Shown: positions 43,701 to 52,002 of the stretch, in pieces | Layout of the letters: each line of letters opens with the position of its first letter | Position numbering within the stretch: position 1 is the first letter of the stretch | From: Paraflavitalea devenefica | Lineage (GTDB): Bacteria; Bacteroidota; Bacteroidia; Chitinophagales; Chitinophagaceae | Reading direction: 5' to 3' | NCBI RefSeq assembly: GCF_011759375.1 | Contig: NZ_JAARML010000002.1 | Location: 1,736,001-1,800,000 of the forward strand | DNA: 64,000 bases | Position numbers and translations under genes: made by a program | Notes under the pieces: generated by a model | The model's input: only the letters and a program-made list of their open reading frames with translations | Databases searched by the model: none | Told to the model about the DNA's origin: nothing

Positions 43701-44278
43701 TGGTCCTGAATGACAATGGTACGCCCAAGCGGGCCGCCGACAGGAAAGTGATCGGCAATCCTAACCCTGATTTTACGGCAGGCTGGAGCAACAGTGTCCG
43801 TTACAAAGGTTTTGACCTGAGCTTCCTGTTTGATGGTCGTTTTGGTGGTGAGGTGATGAGTATTACTCAAGCTGAGCTGGATGTACGTGGTTTCAGTGAA
43901 GCCAGCGCCGCTGCCAGGGAAAATGGTGGTGTACAGGTTGCAGGCACTAAAAATGGTACTCCCTTTACCGGTAAAGTAGATGCCAAAGATTATTATACAG
44001 CAATCGGTGGCCGTGCCGGTATTGGTGAATTCTATCTGTATGACGCTACAGCGGTCCGCTTACGTGAATTATCACTGGGCTACACCGTTCCATTGAAATG
44101 GAAAGGCGTACGCAGCCTGAATGTATCCCTGATCGGCCGTAACCTCTTTTTCATTAAGCGCGAGGCGCCATTTGATCCTGAAATATCTATGAGCACGGAT
44201 AACGGATTGCAGGGCGTGGATGTATTTGGCCTGCCAGCTACCCGCAGCCTCGGTATTAATGTAAAAGTTGCCTTCTAA
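40796..44278 (+). CDS. SusC-family transporter with STN signalling domain
   Basis: 1160 residues: signal region (1-28, ending SPAGAQ), STN (secretin/TonB short N-terminal) domain at about 58-125 (SLFKVLKELNKTKGVSFLFS, VLENTGLKYKKVNDKTFVIV), carboxypeptidase-regulatory-like domain (VTGKITDATGEGVAGVSVSV), plug (SLNGKIAGLTVNRSASGAGG, YVIDGIPMYN) and a beta-barrel ending in NVKVAF. The STN domain contacts FecR, so this is a sigma/anti-sigma controlled importer. Together with SusD it should take up a glycan or glycopeptide. Confidence 0.94.
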   Translation: MRVVHIKPKLLGCLLGLQLFSFSPAGAQDVYAYATGKQNAPRQQADPNRKPEDTSNKQSLFKVLKELNKTKGVSFLFSDESLGERLVNPVKKDHVDIEKILNQVLENTGLKYKKVNDKTFVIVVAKESVKANTTTVTFGDDNGQVAANRPDDPVTGKITDATGEGVAGVSVSVKGTQRGTTTNAAGVFSIEVNRGETLIFSAVGYTTQEVVVGDRNTVNVLLATASGQMTEVVVTALGISRRSKSITYATQKISGEELTAVKDPNLVNSLNGKIAGLTVNRSASGAGGSVRVVMRGNKSTQNNSPLYVIDGIPMYNSSVAQPENLFGQSSGVASAGRDGGDAISNLNPEDIESMQVLKGASAAALYGSQAANGAILVTTKKGKAGATRVTVASSLTLDRVMLKPEAQFAYGQDGANNENGWGTKNGKGDYTDDFYQTGVTWINSISLMAGGDKAQSYFSYANTDNKGVIPTAKFNRHTFTFRENAKFFNDKLTVDGLVTLTRQKATNRPSSGLYNNPQMGLYFFPRNLDFGVYKNAYEVNSPQRALNVQNWWNIDYDNGNFGNEYSQNPYWILHRNQRSDSRDRAFSSLTLRYELLPWLSVQARGSYDFSVDDYDSKMYAGTHPVIADYNGRYTWERSKNSVAYGDVLFFLNKNISPDLSLNATLGASVNDARVNDRTFIDSYGAVNADGVKQGLGIANVFSVQNILARNAAKQQSVIRYQTQSVLGSASLGYKEMVYLDLTARNDWSSTLSYTPNQSFLYYSAGATGVLSEMVKLPEAVDLAKLRVSFARVGNSVKAFVTNPPLYTVNPSTGGLVKNIKASYPNRPLKPEDNRSFEIGTEWRLLNNRVGVDVTWYKNDNYNQYFETPAPSSSGFNTYYLNLGQIRNTGVEVMLSLVPVKTKDLEWNTALNFAANDNKVVNLSEDGVTDANAQFFLTGFDNTYGSIVREGGSFGDILSFVADRDDKGNMVLNDNGTPKRAADRKVIGNPNPDFTAGWSNSVRYKGFDLSFLFDGRFGGEVMSITQAELDVRGFSEASAAARENGGVQVAGTKNGTPFTGKVDAKDYYTAIGGRAGIGEFYLYDATAVRLRELSLGYTVPLKWKGVRSLNVSLIGRNLFFIKREAPFDPEISMSTDNGLQGVDVFGLPATRSLGINVKVAF

Positions 44279-44289
44279 TCTTTAAACGC

Positions 44290-45903
44290 ATGTATTGTAT
44301 GAAACGTAAATATATTTTCAGCCGGTTTTTTTGTGCAGCGTTATTCTTCTGCGTTATGGCAGGAGGATGTACCAAAAGGTTTGAGTCGATCAATACCGAC
44401 CCTTATGGTCTGGACGAAAATAGCCTGAAGGGAGATTTTGCCCTTTATGGGGCGCCTTTTAACCAGATGCAGTTGGGTGTGCATTTGTTTGCTCCCGAAT
44501 GGCAATACCAGTTGCAGCAAAACCTGAATGCCGACATTTATTCGGGCTACCTGATGACGCCTACGCCTTTTGCGAATAATGTGAATAACAGTAACTATTT
44601 CATGGTGGATGGCTGGAATAATTTCATCTGGACCATCGCGTATGACAATGTGATGTCTCCTGCCCAGGCGGTGATTGACAGAGCAAAAAAAGAGAAGTAT
44701 GCCAATTTTGAGGCATGGGCGATGGTACTGAAAGTGCTGGCCATGCATCGTGTAAGTGATATTTTTGGTCCGGTAGTGTATACCAATTTCGGAAAGATCA
44801 ATGCCGATGGCAGTGTAACGTATGATTCCCAGCAGGAAGCTTATACAGCCTTTTTTAAAGACCTGGATGATGCACAGGCCAAACTGAAGGCTTATGCTGA
44901 TGACGCAGATGCTGCCCAGATATTTAAGAATTTTGATCTTTCTTATGGCGGCAGTTATACGAAATGGATGAAGCTGATCAATTCCCTGCGTTTGCGGCTG
45001 GCGATCAGGATTGTGAAAGCAGATGCGGCAAAAGCCAAAACAGAAGCTGAAAAAGCATTATCCAATAGTTACGGTGTTATTGAGAGTTCAGAGAATGATT
45101 TTATCATTAACAGCAAAACACTCAATAATCCACTGAGTGTGATCTCTGACAGTTGGGGCGATATCCGTATGGGTGCGCCTATTGAGTCTTATCTTACCGG
45201 GTACAGTGATCCGCGTTTGTCCAAATATTTTGTGGCAGCTACCGATCCTGCCGTTGCAGGACAATATAAGGGGATCCGCAATGGTATTGATCTGCCCAAT
45301 AACCAGTTGTACCGTAAATTTTCCACCCTGGCTCCTTTGGGAACAAAGATGCCGATGCTGACTTCAGGCGAGGTATGGTTCCTGAAAGCCGAAGCTAAGC
45401 TGAGGGGCTGGGCTGTACCGGGTGTAGCTACCGTGCAGGAGGCTTATGAAAAAGGCATTCAGCAATCGCTGGCGCAGTGGGGCGTGGAGTCTCAGTTTGA
45501 TACTTATAAGAACAGTACCGCCCAGCCTGCCCAATATGTTGATCCTTTCAATGCTGCCAACAGTGTATTGACCGGTTCTCCTTATTTAAGCACCGTAAGT
45601 CCTAAATGGAATGATGCCGGCAGTACTGAGCAGAAACTGGAACAGATCATTACCCAAAAATGGATTGCTTTGTTCCCTGAATCACAGGAAGCCTGGTCTG
45701 AATTCCGCCGTACCGGTTACCCCAAACTGTTCCCGGTGGTGGTTAATAACAGTGGCGGGGTAATACCTGCGGGCCAGTTTATCAAGCGTATCAATTTTGC
45801 CATCAGTGAGAAAGAAACCAACCAGATAGGTTACCAGGGTGCTGTGCAAAAGCTGGGTGGCACTGATAATATCGGTACCCGGTTGTGGTGGGATAAGCCG
45901 TAA
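44290..45903 (+). CDS. SusD/RagB-family lipoprotein
   Basis: 537 residues, 11 nt after susC. Lipoprotein signal ending MAGGC; an ATG 9 nt downstream (MKRKYIFSR) is an equally good start. Conserved stretches: FESINTDPYGLDENSLKGDF, VLKVLAMHRVSDIFGPVVY, and a C-terminal KWIALFPESQEAWSEFRRTG, which mark the SusD-like_2 type. Surface glycan-binding cap of the transporter. A 7-nt direct-repeat array begins at its stop codon. Confidence 0.92.
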   Translation: MYCMKRKYIFSRFFCAALFFCVMAGGCTKRFESINTDPYGLDENSLKGDFALYGAPFNQMQLGVHLFAPEWQYQLQQNLNADIYSGYLMTPTPFANNVNNSNYFMVDGWNNFIWTIAYDNVMSPAQAVIDRAKKEKYANFEAWAMVLKVLAMHRVSDIFGPVVYTNFGKINADGSVTYDSQQEAYTAFFKDLDDAQAKLKAYADDADAAQIFKNFDLSYGGSYTKWMKLINSLRLRLAIRIVKADAAKAKTEAEKALSNSYGVIESSENDFIINSKTLNNPLSVISDSWGDIRMGAPIESYLTGYSDPRLSKYFVAATDPAVAGQYKGIRNGIDLPNNQLYRKFSTLAPLGTKMPMLTSGEVWFLKAEAKLRGWAVPGVATVQEAYEKGIQQSLAQWGVESQFDTYKNSTAQPAQYVDPFNAANSVLTGSPYLSTVSPKWNDAGSTEQKLEQIITQKWIALFPESQEAWSEFRRTGYPKLFPVVVNNSGGVIPAGQFIKRINFAISEKETNQIGYQGAVQKLGGTDNIGTRLWWDKP

Positions 45904-45923
45904 CTGGTTGCTGGTTGCTGGTA
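45903..45923. repeat. Heptad element 4 (direct only)
   Basis: ACTGGTT, GCTGGTT, GCTGGTA are three consecutive sevens that begin at the last base of the SusD stop codon; GTTCAGT may be a degenerate fourth. There is no inverted half, so it cannot form a hairpin by itself. Confidence 0.5.
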
Positions 45924-45992
45924 GTTCAGTGACCCGCATTGAATAATGTAAGTATTTTAAGTGTTATACGTAGTCGTTATCGAGGTACAAAT

Positions 45993-46021
45993 AAGCCCTC
46001 TTCTTTTGAAGGGGGCTTTTT
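45993..46021 (+). terminator. Intrinsic terminator of the susC-susD operon
   Basis: AAGCCCTCTTC (45993-46003) pairs with GAAGGGGGCTT (46008-46018; one G-U) around TTTT and is followed by T residues. Confidence 0.85.
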
Positions 46022-46071
46022 CGTGCAACGTTTTGCAAAACAGCAAGGTCAGTACATGCTAAACCCTGTAC

Positions 46072-47124
46072 ATGAACAAGCTCGCACTTATTCTGCTGGT
46101 TGTTGTGGTGGCTTGCCGCAAAGACCATAACCCGCCTATCCGGTTAGATGCTGCTACTGAAATCGTTTTTGTCTCAAGGCCCACTTCCTCCGGTGACTGG
46201 AAATTAGAACTCATGCAGGGTGATGGTGGTAACCGGCGCGCGATTGCGGGTGTTTACAAATCGCCGGGAGAGTTTACCGTTTCTCATGATGGAAAGAAAA
46301 TAGCCTGGACTGCTCATGAAAATGGTGCTCACCGGTTATATGTAACAGATAAAGCAGGAGGGACGCCGGTTTTGCTGGGCAGTGGCGTCAATTACTGCGG
46401 CCAGCCAGACTGGTCACCGGATGATCGTAAGTTGGTATTTATGAAAAGCGACGATCCTGCGGAACTGACTATTTATATGGTGGATAGTGACGGAAAAAAT
46501 GAAAAACGATTGACTCCAGATAACTGGAGTGCGTGTCCAAGGTGGTTTCCGGATGGTAAAATGATTGCTTATGTATCGATAGTAGGCAATAATAGAGGTA
46601 TTTATTCCATGCAGGCTGACGGAAGTGACAGGAAGCTGCTATTATCTGGCAATAATTTTTTTAATGCGCTGTTTGTTTCTCCCTCAGGTGATAAGATTGT
46701 TGCCACTGAGACTTTGTGGGAAAGGCCCACGAAAATTTTTGTAATGAACGCAGATGGGTCGAATCCAAAGAATCTCGCTGCTGGTGTCGATCATTTTACT
46801 GAAAATGATATGGGGGGAGAGTCCAATGGCAGCCCGGCATGGTCGCCTGATGGTAAAAAGATCGCTTATGTATCAAGTGTTACAAACCGGAGTGAAATTT
46901 ATGTGATCAACAGCGATGGAACGAACGACAGACGTCTCACCAATACCGGTAAATTTAATAGCAGTCCTTCCTGGTCGAAGGATGGGCAGTATATTTTATT
47001 TGCTTCCAACAGGAATGGTGATGCTACTTCTGATCTTTATGTCATGAAGGCCAATGGGCAGTCGCAAACAGCCCTTACGAAAGAGGCAGGGTTTAATATA
47101 TCGCCGGTATTTGTAACGCCTTAA
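46072..47124 (+). CDS. TolB-like beta-propeller lipoprotein
   Basis: 350 residues with lipoprotein signal (MNKLALILLVVVVAC, lipid Cys15). The body is a run of WD40/PD40 blades: PDWSPDDRKLVFMKSDDPAE, PRWFPDGKMIAYVSIVGN, PAWSPDGKKIAYVSSVTN, PSWSKDGQYILFASNRNG. It resembles the propeller of TolB without its N-terminal domain, so it is unlikely to be the Tol-Pal component. It may bind glycan or protein at the outer membrane. It follows the susD terminator and so has its own promoter; a palindromic stretch around TGCAACGTTTTGCA (46025-46038) lies upstream. Confidence 0.7.
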   Translation: MNKLALILLVVVVACRKDHNPPIRLDAATEIVFVSRPTSSGDWKLELMQGDGGNRRAIAGVYKSPGEFTVSHDGKKIAWTAHENGAHRLYVTDKAGGTPVLLGSGVNYCGQPDWSPDDRKLVFMKSDDPAELTIYMVDSDGKNEKRLTPDNWSACPRWFPDGKMIAYVSIVGNNRGIYSMQADGSDRKLLLSGNNFFNALFVSPSGDKIVATETLWERPTKIFVMNADGSNPKNLAAGVDHFTENDMGGESNGSPAWSPDGKKIAYVSSVTNRSEIYVINSDGTNDRRLTNTGKFNSSPSWSKDGQYILFASNRNGDATSDLYVMKANGQSQTALTKEAGFNISPVFVTP

Positions 47125-47127
47125 TAA

Positions 47128-47164
47128 AAAGAGGATGTCTTCCGGCGAAGAAGACATCCTCTTT
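47128..47164. terminator. Bidirectional terminator
   Basis: AAAGAGGATGTCTTC (47128-47142) and GAAGACATCCTCTTT (47150-47164) form a perfect 15-bp stem between the convergent TolB-like and GH20 genes. Confidence 0.85.
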
Positions 47165-47183
47165 CCTTATTTAACTTCTTTAT

Positions 47184-49451
47184 TTAGTTGACCCCGATCT
47201 CGTCTACAAATAACCAGGCTTTGCTGCCGGCGCCAGGATTGCCGGCGGCGATGGTACCATAGTTTTTAGCGAATACTTTTATGTAGCGTGCCGAAGTGGC
47301 GGTGAAAGGAAGGGTGATGGTCGCGGCATTGTTCTCTTCTTTTACCGCTTCACTGGTTTTGCCGAGCGGGCGCCAGTTACTGCCATCAGCAGAAGCGAAT
47401 GCTTCCACGTACTGTGGCGGATACACCCAACTGGGCTGCTGGTCCAGTATGTGCAGGTTGACAGACGATATGGATTGTGCTTTGCCTAAATCAATCACGG
47501 CTTCCATATCGGGTCCCTGCCAGCCCAGCCACTCTTCTGAGCCAATACCAACTTTGTCGGCCTTAGCTCCATTGATCAATCCAAAGCTGCCACCATTACC
47601 AGCGCGGCTCTCCGCAGGTGGTGTAGTGATGGAGAGTTTTTTGCCGGTAGCTTTGGTAATGGTGAATTTCTGCCATACCCAACTGGTGGGATGTCCGCCT
47701 TTAACCAGCGTAGCCCCCATTTCTGTATCCTTTGTAATTAAGAAAGGTTTTGAATAGGGCAATAGTAATGAACTGACTTTAGAAGGCGTGTAACTAACTT
47801 TGCCTTCCGTAGAAGTGCTTTGTAATGCCCACTGAACACCCTTGTTGTCTTTTGCCGGTAGTATGCTCGCCTTCAGGTCAAAAAAAGCTTTGCTGTAATT
47901 GGCGCCCCACAGATCATATCTTTTGAATTGTGTTTGCAGGCGTTTTTCAAAATCAGTCCAGTTACGCTTTTCCTTCGGACTCCACAATACTTCACTGAGT
48001 GCACTGGCGCGGGGGAAGATCATGTATTCCACTTTCTTCGTGTTCTTCATATATTCTGTCCACACATTGCCCTGTGCGCCGAGTACATGCTTCGCTTCTG
48101 CTGCAGTTAATTCTTTGGGCACCGGCTCGTAGCTGTAGATCTTTTGTACCGTGGTATAGCCGCCAATGGTAACAGAATCTTCATTTTTTGTTTGTGAATG
48201 GTCGAGGTATACATGGCTGCCGGGCGTCATGATCACATCGTGGTTTTGTTTGGCGGCCTCTATGCCTCCCTTTTCACCGCGCCAACTCATCACCACTGCA
48301 TTGGGCGCCAGGCCACCTTCCAGTATTTCGTCCCAGCCAATGAGTGTTTTGCCTTTGCCATTGATGTATTTCTCCATCCGTTGTATGAAATAGCTTTGCA
48401 GTTCATGCTCATCTTTCAGCCCCAGGTCTTTGATACGCTTTTGGCATTTGGGACAATGCTTCCAGCTTTCCTTGGGACATTCATCGCCCCCCACATGTAC
48501 GTATTGGGCGGGGAATAAGGGTATTACTTCATCCAGTACATCCTGCAGAAAATTGAATACCGTATCATTGCCGGCGCAGAATACGTCGTTGAACACGCCC
48601 CAGGTTTCCTGTACCTTATAAGGGCCGCCGGTACATCCAAGGTAAGGGTAGGCTGCCAGTGCTGCAGAAGCATGGCCCGGCATTTCAATTTCCGGTATAA
48701 TGGTCACATAGCGTTTGGCGGCATAAGCTACAATGTCTTTTACTTCCTCCTGTGTATAGAAACCGCCATAGTGGATGCTGTCATTGCCTTTGCCGGGATA
48801 ACGGCCGATGATGGTACCGTTGCGGTAACCACCAATTTCTGTAAGCTTGGGATATTTTTTGATCTCAATGCGCCAGCCCTGGTCTTCTGTTAAATGCCAG
48901 TGGAAGTAGTTCATTTTGTGCAGGGCAATGTAATCAATGTATTTTTTGATAAAGTCTACCGGGAAAAAATGACGACCTACATCGAGGTGAAGGCCGCGGT
49001 ATTGAAAACGGGGATAGTCTTTGATGCCGACGAAAGGTATTTTTAAGGACGCGCTTTTTTGTACCGGCAGTAACTGCAATAAAGACTGTACACCATAAAA
49101 GGCGCCTGTTTCATTATCGCCGGCGATGTAAACCTGGTCTTTCTTTACCTGCATGATATAGGCGCCGGCTATGGGGTATTCCATTTTCTCGTAGTTGAGG
49201 TGAATGGCGCCCGGCGCATTTTTGCTGGTCACTTTCAGGGTAAAACCATAGATCTGCTGCAGGTAATCATTTAAGAAGCCGGCAGCATTTTCCAGTCCGG
49301 AACCATCTAACACAATAGGGGTGTTTTTGGTGATCACAAACTGGCCGGCCAGTTTAGGCATTTTTACCTCCGCCGGCCGGGGAATGATGTTTACCTGTGC
49401 CAGGGCACAATGAGTAGCAAAAAGCAGTGCAAGAACAAATGATGTACGCAT
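47184..49451 (-). CDS. GH20 beta-N-acetylhexosaminidase
   Basis: The start at 49451 gives MRTSFVLALLFATHCALAQ, a signal peptide. 755 residues: GH20b N-terminal domain (about 20-145), the catalytic barrel (FQYRGLHLDVGRHFFPVDFI, WHLTEDQGWRIEIKKYP, IIPEIEMPGHASAALAAYP, and HVGGDECPKESW with Asp323-Glu324, the substrate-assisted catalytic pair), and a C-terminal discoidin-like beta-sandwich (LGKAQSISSVNLHIL, TSARYIKVFAKNYG). It releases terminal GlcNAc or GalNAc from chitooligosaccharides or N-glycans in the periplasm. This fits the amino-sugar catabolic genes on both sides. Confidence 0.93.
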   Translation of the reverse strand: MRTSFVLALLFATHCALAQVNIIPRPAEVKMPKLAGQFVITKNTPIVLDGSGLENAAGFLNDYLQQIYGFTLKVTSKNAPGAIHLNYEKMEYPIAGAYIMQVKKDQVYIAGDNETGAFYGVQSLLQLLPVQKSASLKIPFVGIKDYPRFQYRGLHLDVGRHFFPVDFIKKYIDYIALHKMNYFHWHLTEDQGWRIEIKKYPKLTEIGGYRNGTIIGRYPGKGNDSIHYGGFYTQEEVKDIVAYAAKRYVTIIPEIEMPGHASAALAAYPYLGCTGGPYKVQETWGVFNDVFCAGNDTVFNFLQDVLDEVIPLFPAQYVHVGGDECPKESWKHCPKCQKRIKDLGLKDEHELQSYFIQRMEKYINGKGKTLIGWDEILEGGLAPNAVVMSWRGEKGGIEAAKQNHDVIMTPGSHVYLDHSQTKNEDSVTIGGYTTVQKIYSYEPVPKELTAAEAKHVLGAQGNVWTEYMKNTKKVEYMIFPRASALSEVLWSPKEKRNWTDFEKRLQTQFKRYDLWGANYSKAFFDLKASILPAKDNKGVQWALQSTSTEGKVSYTPSKVSSLLLPYSKPFLITKDTEMGATLVKGGHPTSWVWQKFTITKATGKKLSITTPPAESRAGNGGSFGLINGAKADKVGIGSEEWLGWQGPDMEAVIDLGKAQSISSVNLHILDQQPSWVYPPQYVEAFASADGSNWRPLGKTSEAVKEENNAATITLPFTATSARYIKVFAKNYGTIAAGNPGAGSKAWLFVDEIGVN

Positions 49452-49537
49452 GGAATCCGTTTTTACAAATGGTGTTGTTTCACGGCCCAATGTAACGAAG
49501 AATTATGAAATTATTTTATGCAACCGATAGCCTGAAA

Positions 49538-51448
49538 TCATTTTAACACCGGCAAAAGGATGTTGCTGCTGTTGGCGGCATCATGGAAGATGCGGATGGT
49601 GGCTTTCTGGAAATCACTATCGTTTGCTTCATAGATATTTACAAACTTTTGCGGGTTGCGGTCTACCAGCGGGAACCAACTGCTTTGGACCTGTATCATA
49701 ATGCGGTGGCCTTTTTTGAAGGTATGGGCTACATCGGGCAGCTCAAATTTCACCCGTTCTGTTTTATTGGGTTTAAAGGCTTCGGGCACTTCAAAACTGT
49801 TGCGGAAACGTCCACGCATTACTTCACCACGTACCAGCATCTGGTAACCACCCATGGGGTAGGGGCCACCGGCGTCACGTCCGGCTGCTGATGGCGTGCC
49901 GGGGTAGCTGAAATCATCCGGGAATACATCAATGAGCTTGACTACAAAGTCGGCATCTGTGCCGGTAATACTGGTGAGCAGGTCGGCTACCAGGGTGCCA
50001 CCAAGCGTCACTTCTTCTGTCAATAGATCTGTCTGGAAAGTGAGTACATCGGTACGGCGGGCAGCAAAGCGCTGGTCATCGGTCATATACTCCCTGGTGC
50101 GTGACCAATGCACATCTTCTGTATAGGGTACCGGTTTGGCAGGGTCACTGATGTATTCACTGAAGCTGGTTTTGCCAGTGGGCTTATCCCAGCCCAGTTT
50201 ACCATTGGGTTGCAGGTACAGGGCTTTGTCTGTTTTACCGGCAGGAGGCCATTGGGGGTATTGTTTCCATTTATTGGCGCCACTGAAGAAGATGGTGGCT
50301 TCTGCCAGTTTGGCGATGTCTCCTTTGCCTTTGAGGAAGTAATTGAAGAAAGGCACTTCAATGTTGTTCTGGTACCAGTGGGAGGTATTGGCGCCAAATT
50401 GTACATGGCCCAATTTGCTGCCATCGAGAGAGGCCCATTGTCCATGGAACCAGGGGCCCATGACTATTTTATTGAAGGCAGCCGCTGCATTCTTTTTCTC
50501 AATGGCTTCATATAAACGCCAGGCGCCAAAGCAATCTTCTGCATCAAATAAGCCACCTACGGTAAGCATGGCCGGCTTGATGTTGTTGACAAAGTTGCGG
50601 GGATTGCGCGCTTTCCACCAGTTGTCGAGGTTGGGATGGGCGTAGAGGTCTTTCCAGAATTTCAGGCTATCACCGGTAAGCTGCATAAAGTTCTTTAAAG
50701 CGCCGATGCGCAGGTAAGTTTCATAGTTGTCATTTTGGGGGAGTTGTAAGCTGGTTTTTGGCCCTACTGTGGTAGGAGCAGGGCGTGGATAGCCAAAACC
50801 ACCTGCATAGAAAGAGAAGCCATCAAGGAGGAAGAAAGCGCCGTTGTGGTGAAAGTCGTCGCCCATAAACCAGTCTGTTACCGGGGCCTGGGGACTTACT
50901 GCTTTCAGCGCAGGGTGACCACTTAGCGCCGCCATGGTGGAGTAGAAACCGGGATAGGAGATACCCATCACGCCTACATTGCCATTGTTATTGGGCAGGT
51001 TTTTGATCAACCAGTCAATAGCATCATAGGTATCGCTGGCTTCATCAATATCCTGGCTGGTCTTTTTATCGGGATTGAAAGGACGTACGTCCACAAATTC
51101 GCCTTCACTCATCCAGCGGCCGCGTACATCCTGGTTAACAATGATATAGTTCTCGCGGGTATAATAACGGAAATGGCCTACCCATAAACTGGCGCGGAAG
51201 TTCTGTTCTCCATAAGGGAAGCAGGAGTAGGGAGTGCGCGTCATCAGGACCGGATGCTTTTCTGTATTGTCTTTGGGCAGGTAAACGGAAGTGAATAGTT
51301 TCACACCGTCGCGCATGGGAATGGAATATTCCTTTTTGATGTAATTGTCCCGTACCCAGGCAGAATCCTGTGCGGTTTGGAAGCTTAGCTGGGCCTGGGT
51401 GGTGAAAATAAAAAGGCAATTCGCCAGGAAAAGGAGTAGTTTTCTCAT
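49538..51448 (-). CDS. CocE/NonD-family hydrolase (X-Pro peptidase or amino acid ester hydrolase)
   Basis: The start at 51448 (MRKLLLFLANCLFIFTTQAQ) gives a signal peptide; an ATG 9 nt upstream is possible. 636 residues: an alpha/beta-hydrolase with IPMRDGVKLFTSVYLPKD, the nucleophile elbow GISYPG (Ser164), DRFAARRTDVL near the join, and a C-terminal jelly roll (LADLLTSITGTDADFVVKLI). The family includes X-Pro dipeptidyl peptidases, cocaine esterase and alpha-amino acid ester hydrolases; the wording is closest to the last group (glutaryl-7-ACA-acylase-like). It is exported. Same orientation as GH20, 86 nt upstream of it. Confidence 0.82.
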   Translation of the reverse strand: MRKLLLFLANCLFIFTTQAQLSFQTAQDSAWVRDNYIKKEYSIPMRDGVKLFTSVYLPKDNTEKHPVLMTRTPYSCFPYGEQNFRASLWVGHFRYYTRENYIIVNQDVRGRWMSEGEFVDVRPFNPDKKTSQDIDEASDTYDAIDWLIKNLPNNNGNVGVMGISYPGFYSTMAALSGHPALKAVSPQAPVTDWFMGDDFHHNGAFFLLDGFSFYAGGFGYPRPAPTTVGPKTSLQLPQNDNYETYLRIGALKNFMQLTGDSLKFWKDLYAHPNLDNWWKARNPRNFVNNIKPAMLTVGGLFDAEDCFGAWRLYEAIEKKNAAAAFNKIVMGPWFHGQWASLDGSKLGHVQFGANTSHWYQNNIEVPFFNYFLKGKGDIAKLAEATIFFSGANKWKQYPQWPPAGKTDKALYLQPNGKLGWDKPTGKTSFSEYISDPAKPVPYTEDVHWSRTREYMTDDQRFAARRTDVLTFQTDLLTEEVTLGGTLVADLLTSITGTDADFVVKLIDVFPDDFSYPGTPSAAGRDAGGPYPMGGYQMLVRGEVMRGRFRNSFEVPEAFKPNKTERVKFELPDVAHTFKKGHRIMIQVQSSWFPLVDRNPQKFVNIYEANDSDFQKATIRIFHDAANSSNILLPVLK

Positions 51449-51509
51449 GGTAACCATTAATTTTAAAGTTCTAAAGTAAGGAATGTTGTTCAACCCATAG
51501 TTGCCATTT

Positions 51510-51974
51510 ATGCACCCACATCAACAACTGATAGAAAAGTTTTATACTTCTTTTAATAAACTGGATGCTGCCGGCATGATCAGTTGTTATCACGGGGAAG
51601 TATGTTTTTATGATCCTGTTTTTGAGAACCTTACCGGTAAAGAAGCGGGAGCGATGTGGACGATGTTATGCAGGAATGCCAGGGATTTTTCCCTTACTTA
51701 TAGTAAGGTGGAAGCTGGTGATGAATATGGCAGTTGTGAATGGACGGCCCACTATACTTTTTCCGCTACCGGCAGGAAGGTCACCAATCATGTGAAAGCG
51801 CATTTTAAATTCCATGAGGGATTGATCATTGAACATATGGATGATTTTGACTTATGGAGGTGGAGCCGGCAGGCTTTGGGGGTTAAGGGGCTGTTGCTGG
51901 GGTGGAGTGGTTTTGTGATCAATAAGGTGCGGAAGAGGGCCAGGGCCAGTTTGAAGAAGGCAATGGCTACTTAA
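51510..51974 (+). CDS. NTF2/SnoaL-like protein
   Basis: 154 residues from ATG 51510 (an in-frame TTG lies 9 nt before). Pattern typical of the NTF2-like fold: HPHQQLIEKFYTSFNKLDAA, CYHGEVCFYDPVFENLTGKE, ARDFSLTYSKVEAGDEYG, and HFKFHEGLIIEHMDDFDLWR. These proteins are small-molecule-binding dimers or SnoaL-like isomerases; the substrate is unknown. Last 30 residues are basic. It is followed 28 nt later by the asparaginase gene on the same strand. Confidence 0.72.
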   Translation: MHPHQQLIEKFYTSFNKLDAAGMISCYHGEVCFYDPVFENLTGKEAGAMWTMLCRNARDFSLTYSKVEAGDEYGSCEWTAHYTFSATGRKVTNHVKAHFKFHEGLIIEHMDDFDLWRWSRQALGVKGLLLGWSGFVINKVRKRARASLKKAMAT

Positions 51975-52002
51975 TATAAAAAGAGAGAAAACTACTATAT
52001 CT

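Noticed and set aside
46025..46038. LacI-type operator TGCAACGTTTTGCA
   Set aside because: The arms are unequal around the CG centre and there is no supporting sugar-regulated gene logic; left as a note in the TolB-like entry.
45939..46130. A 63-codon open frame on the + strand
   Set aside because: It spans the susD terminator and overlaps the lipoprotein signal of the TolB-like gene.
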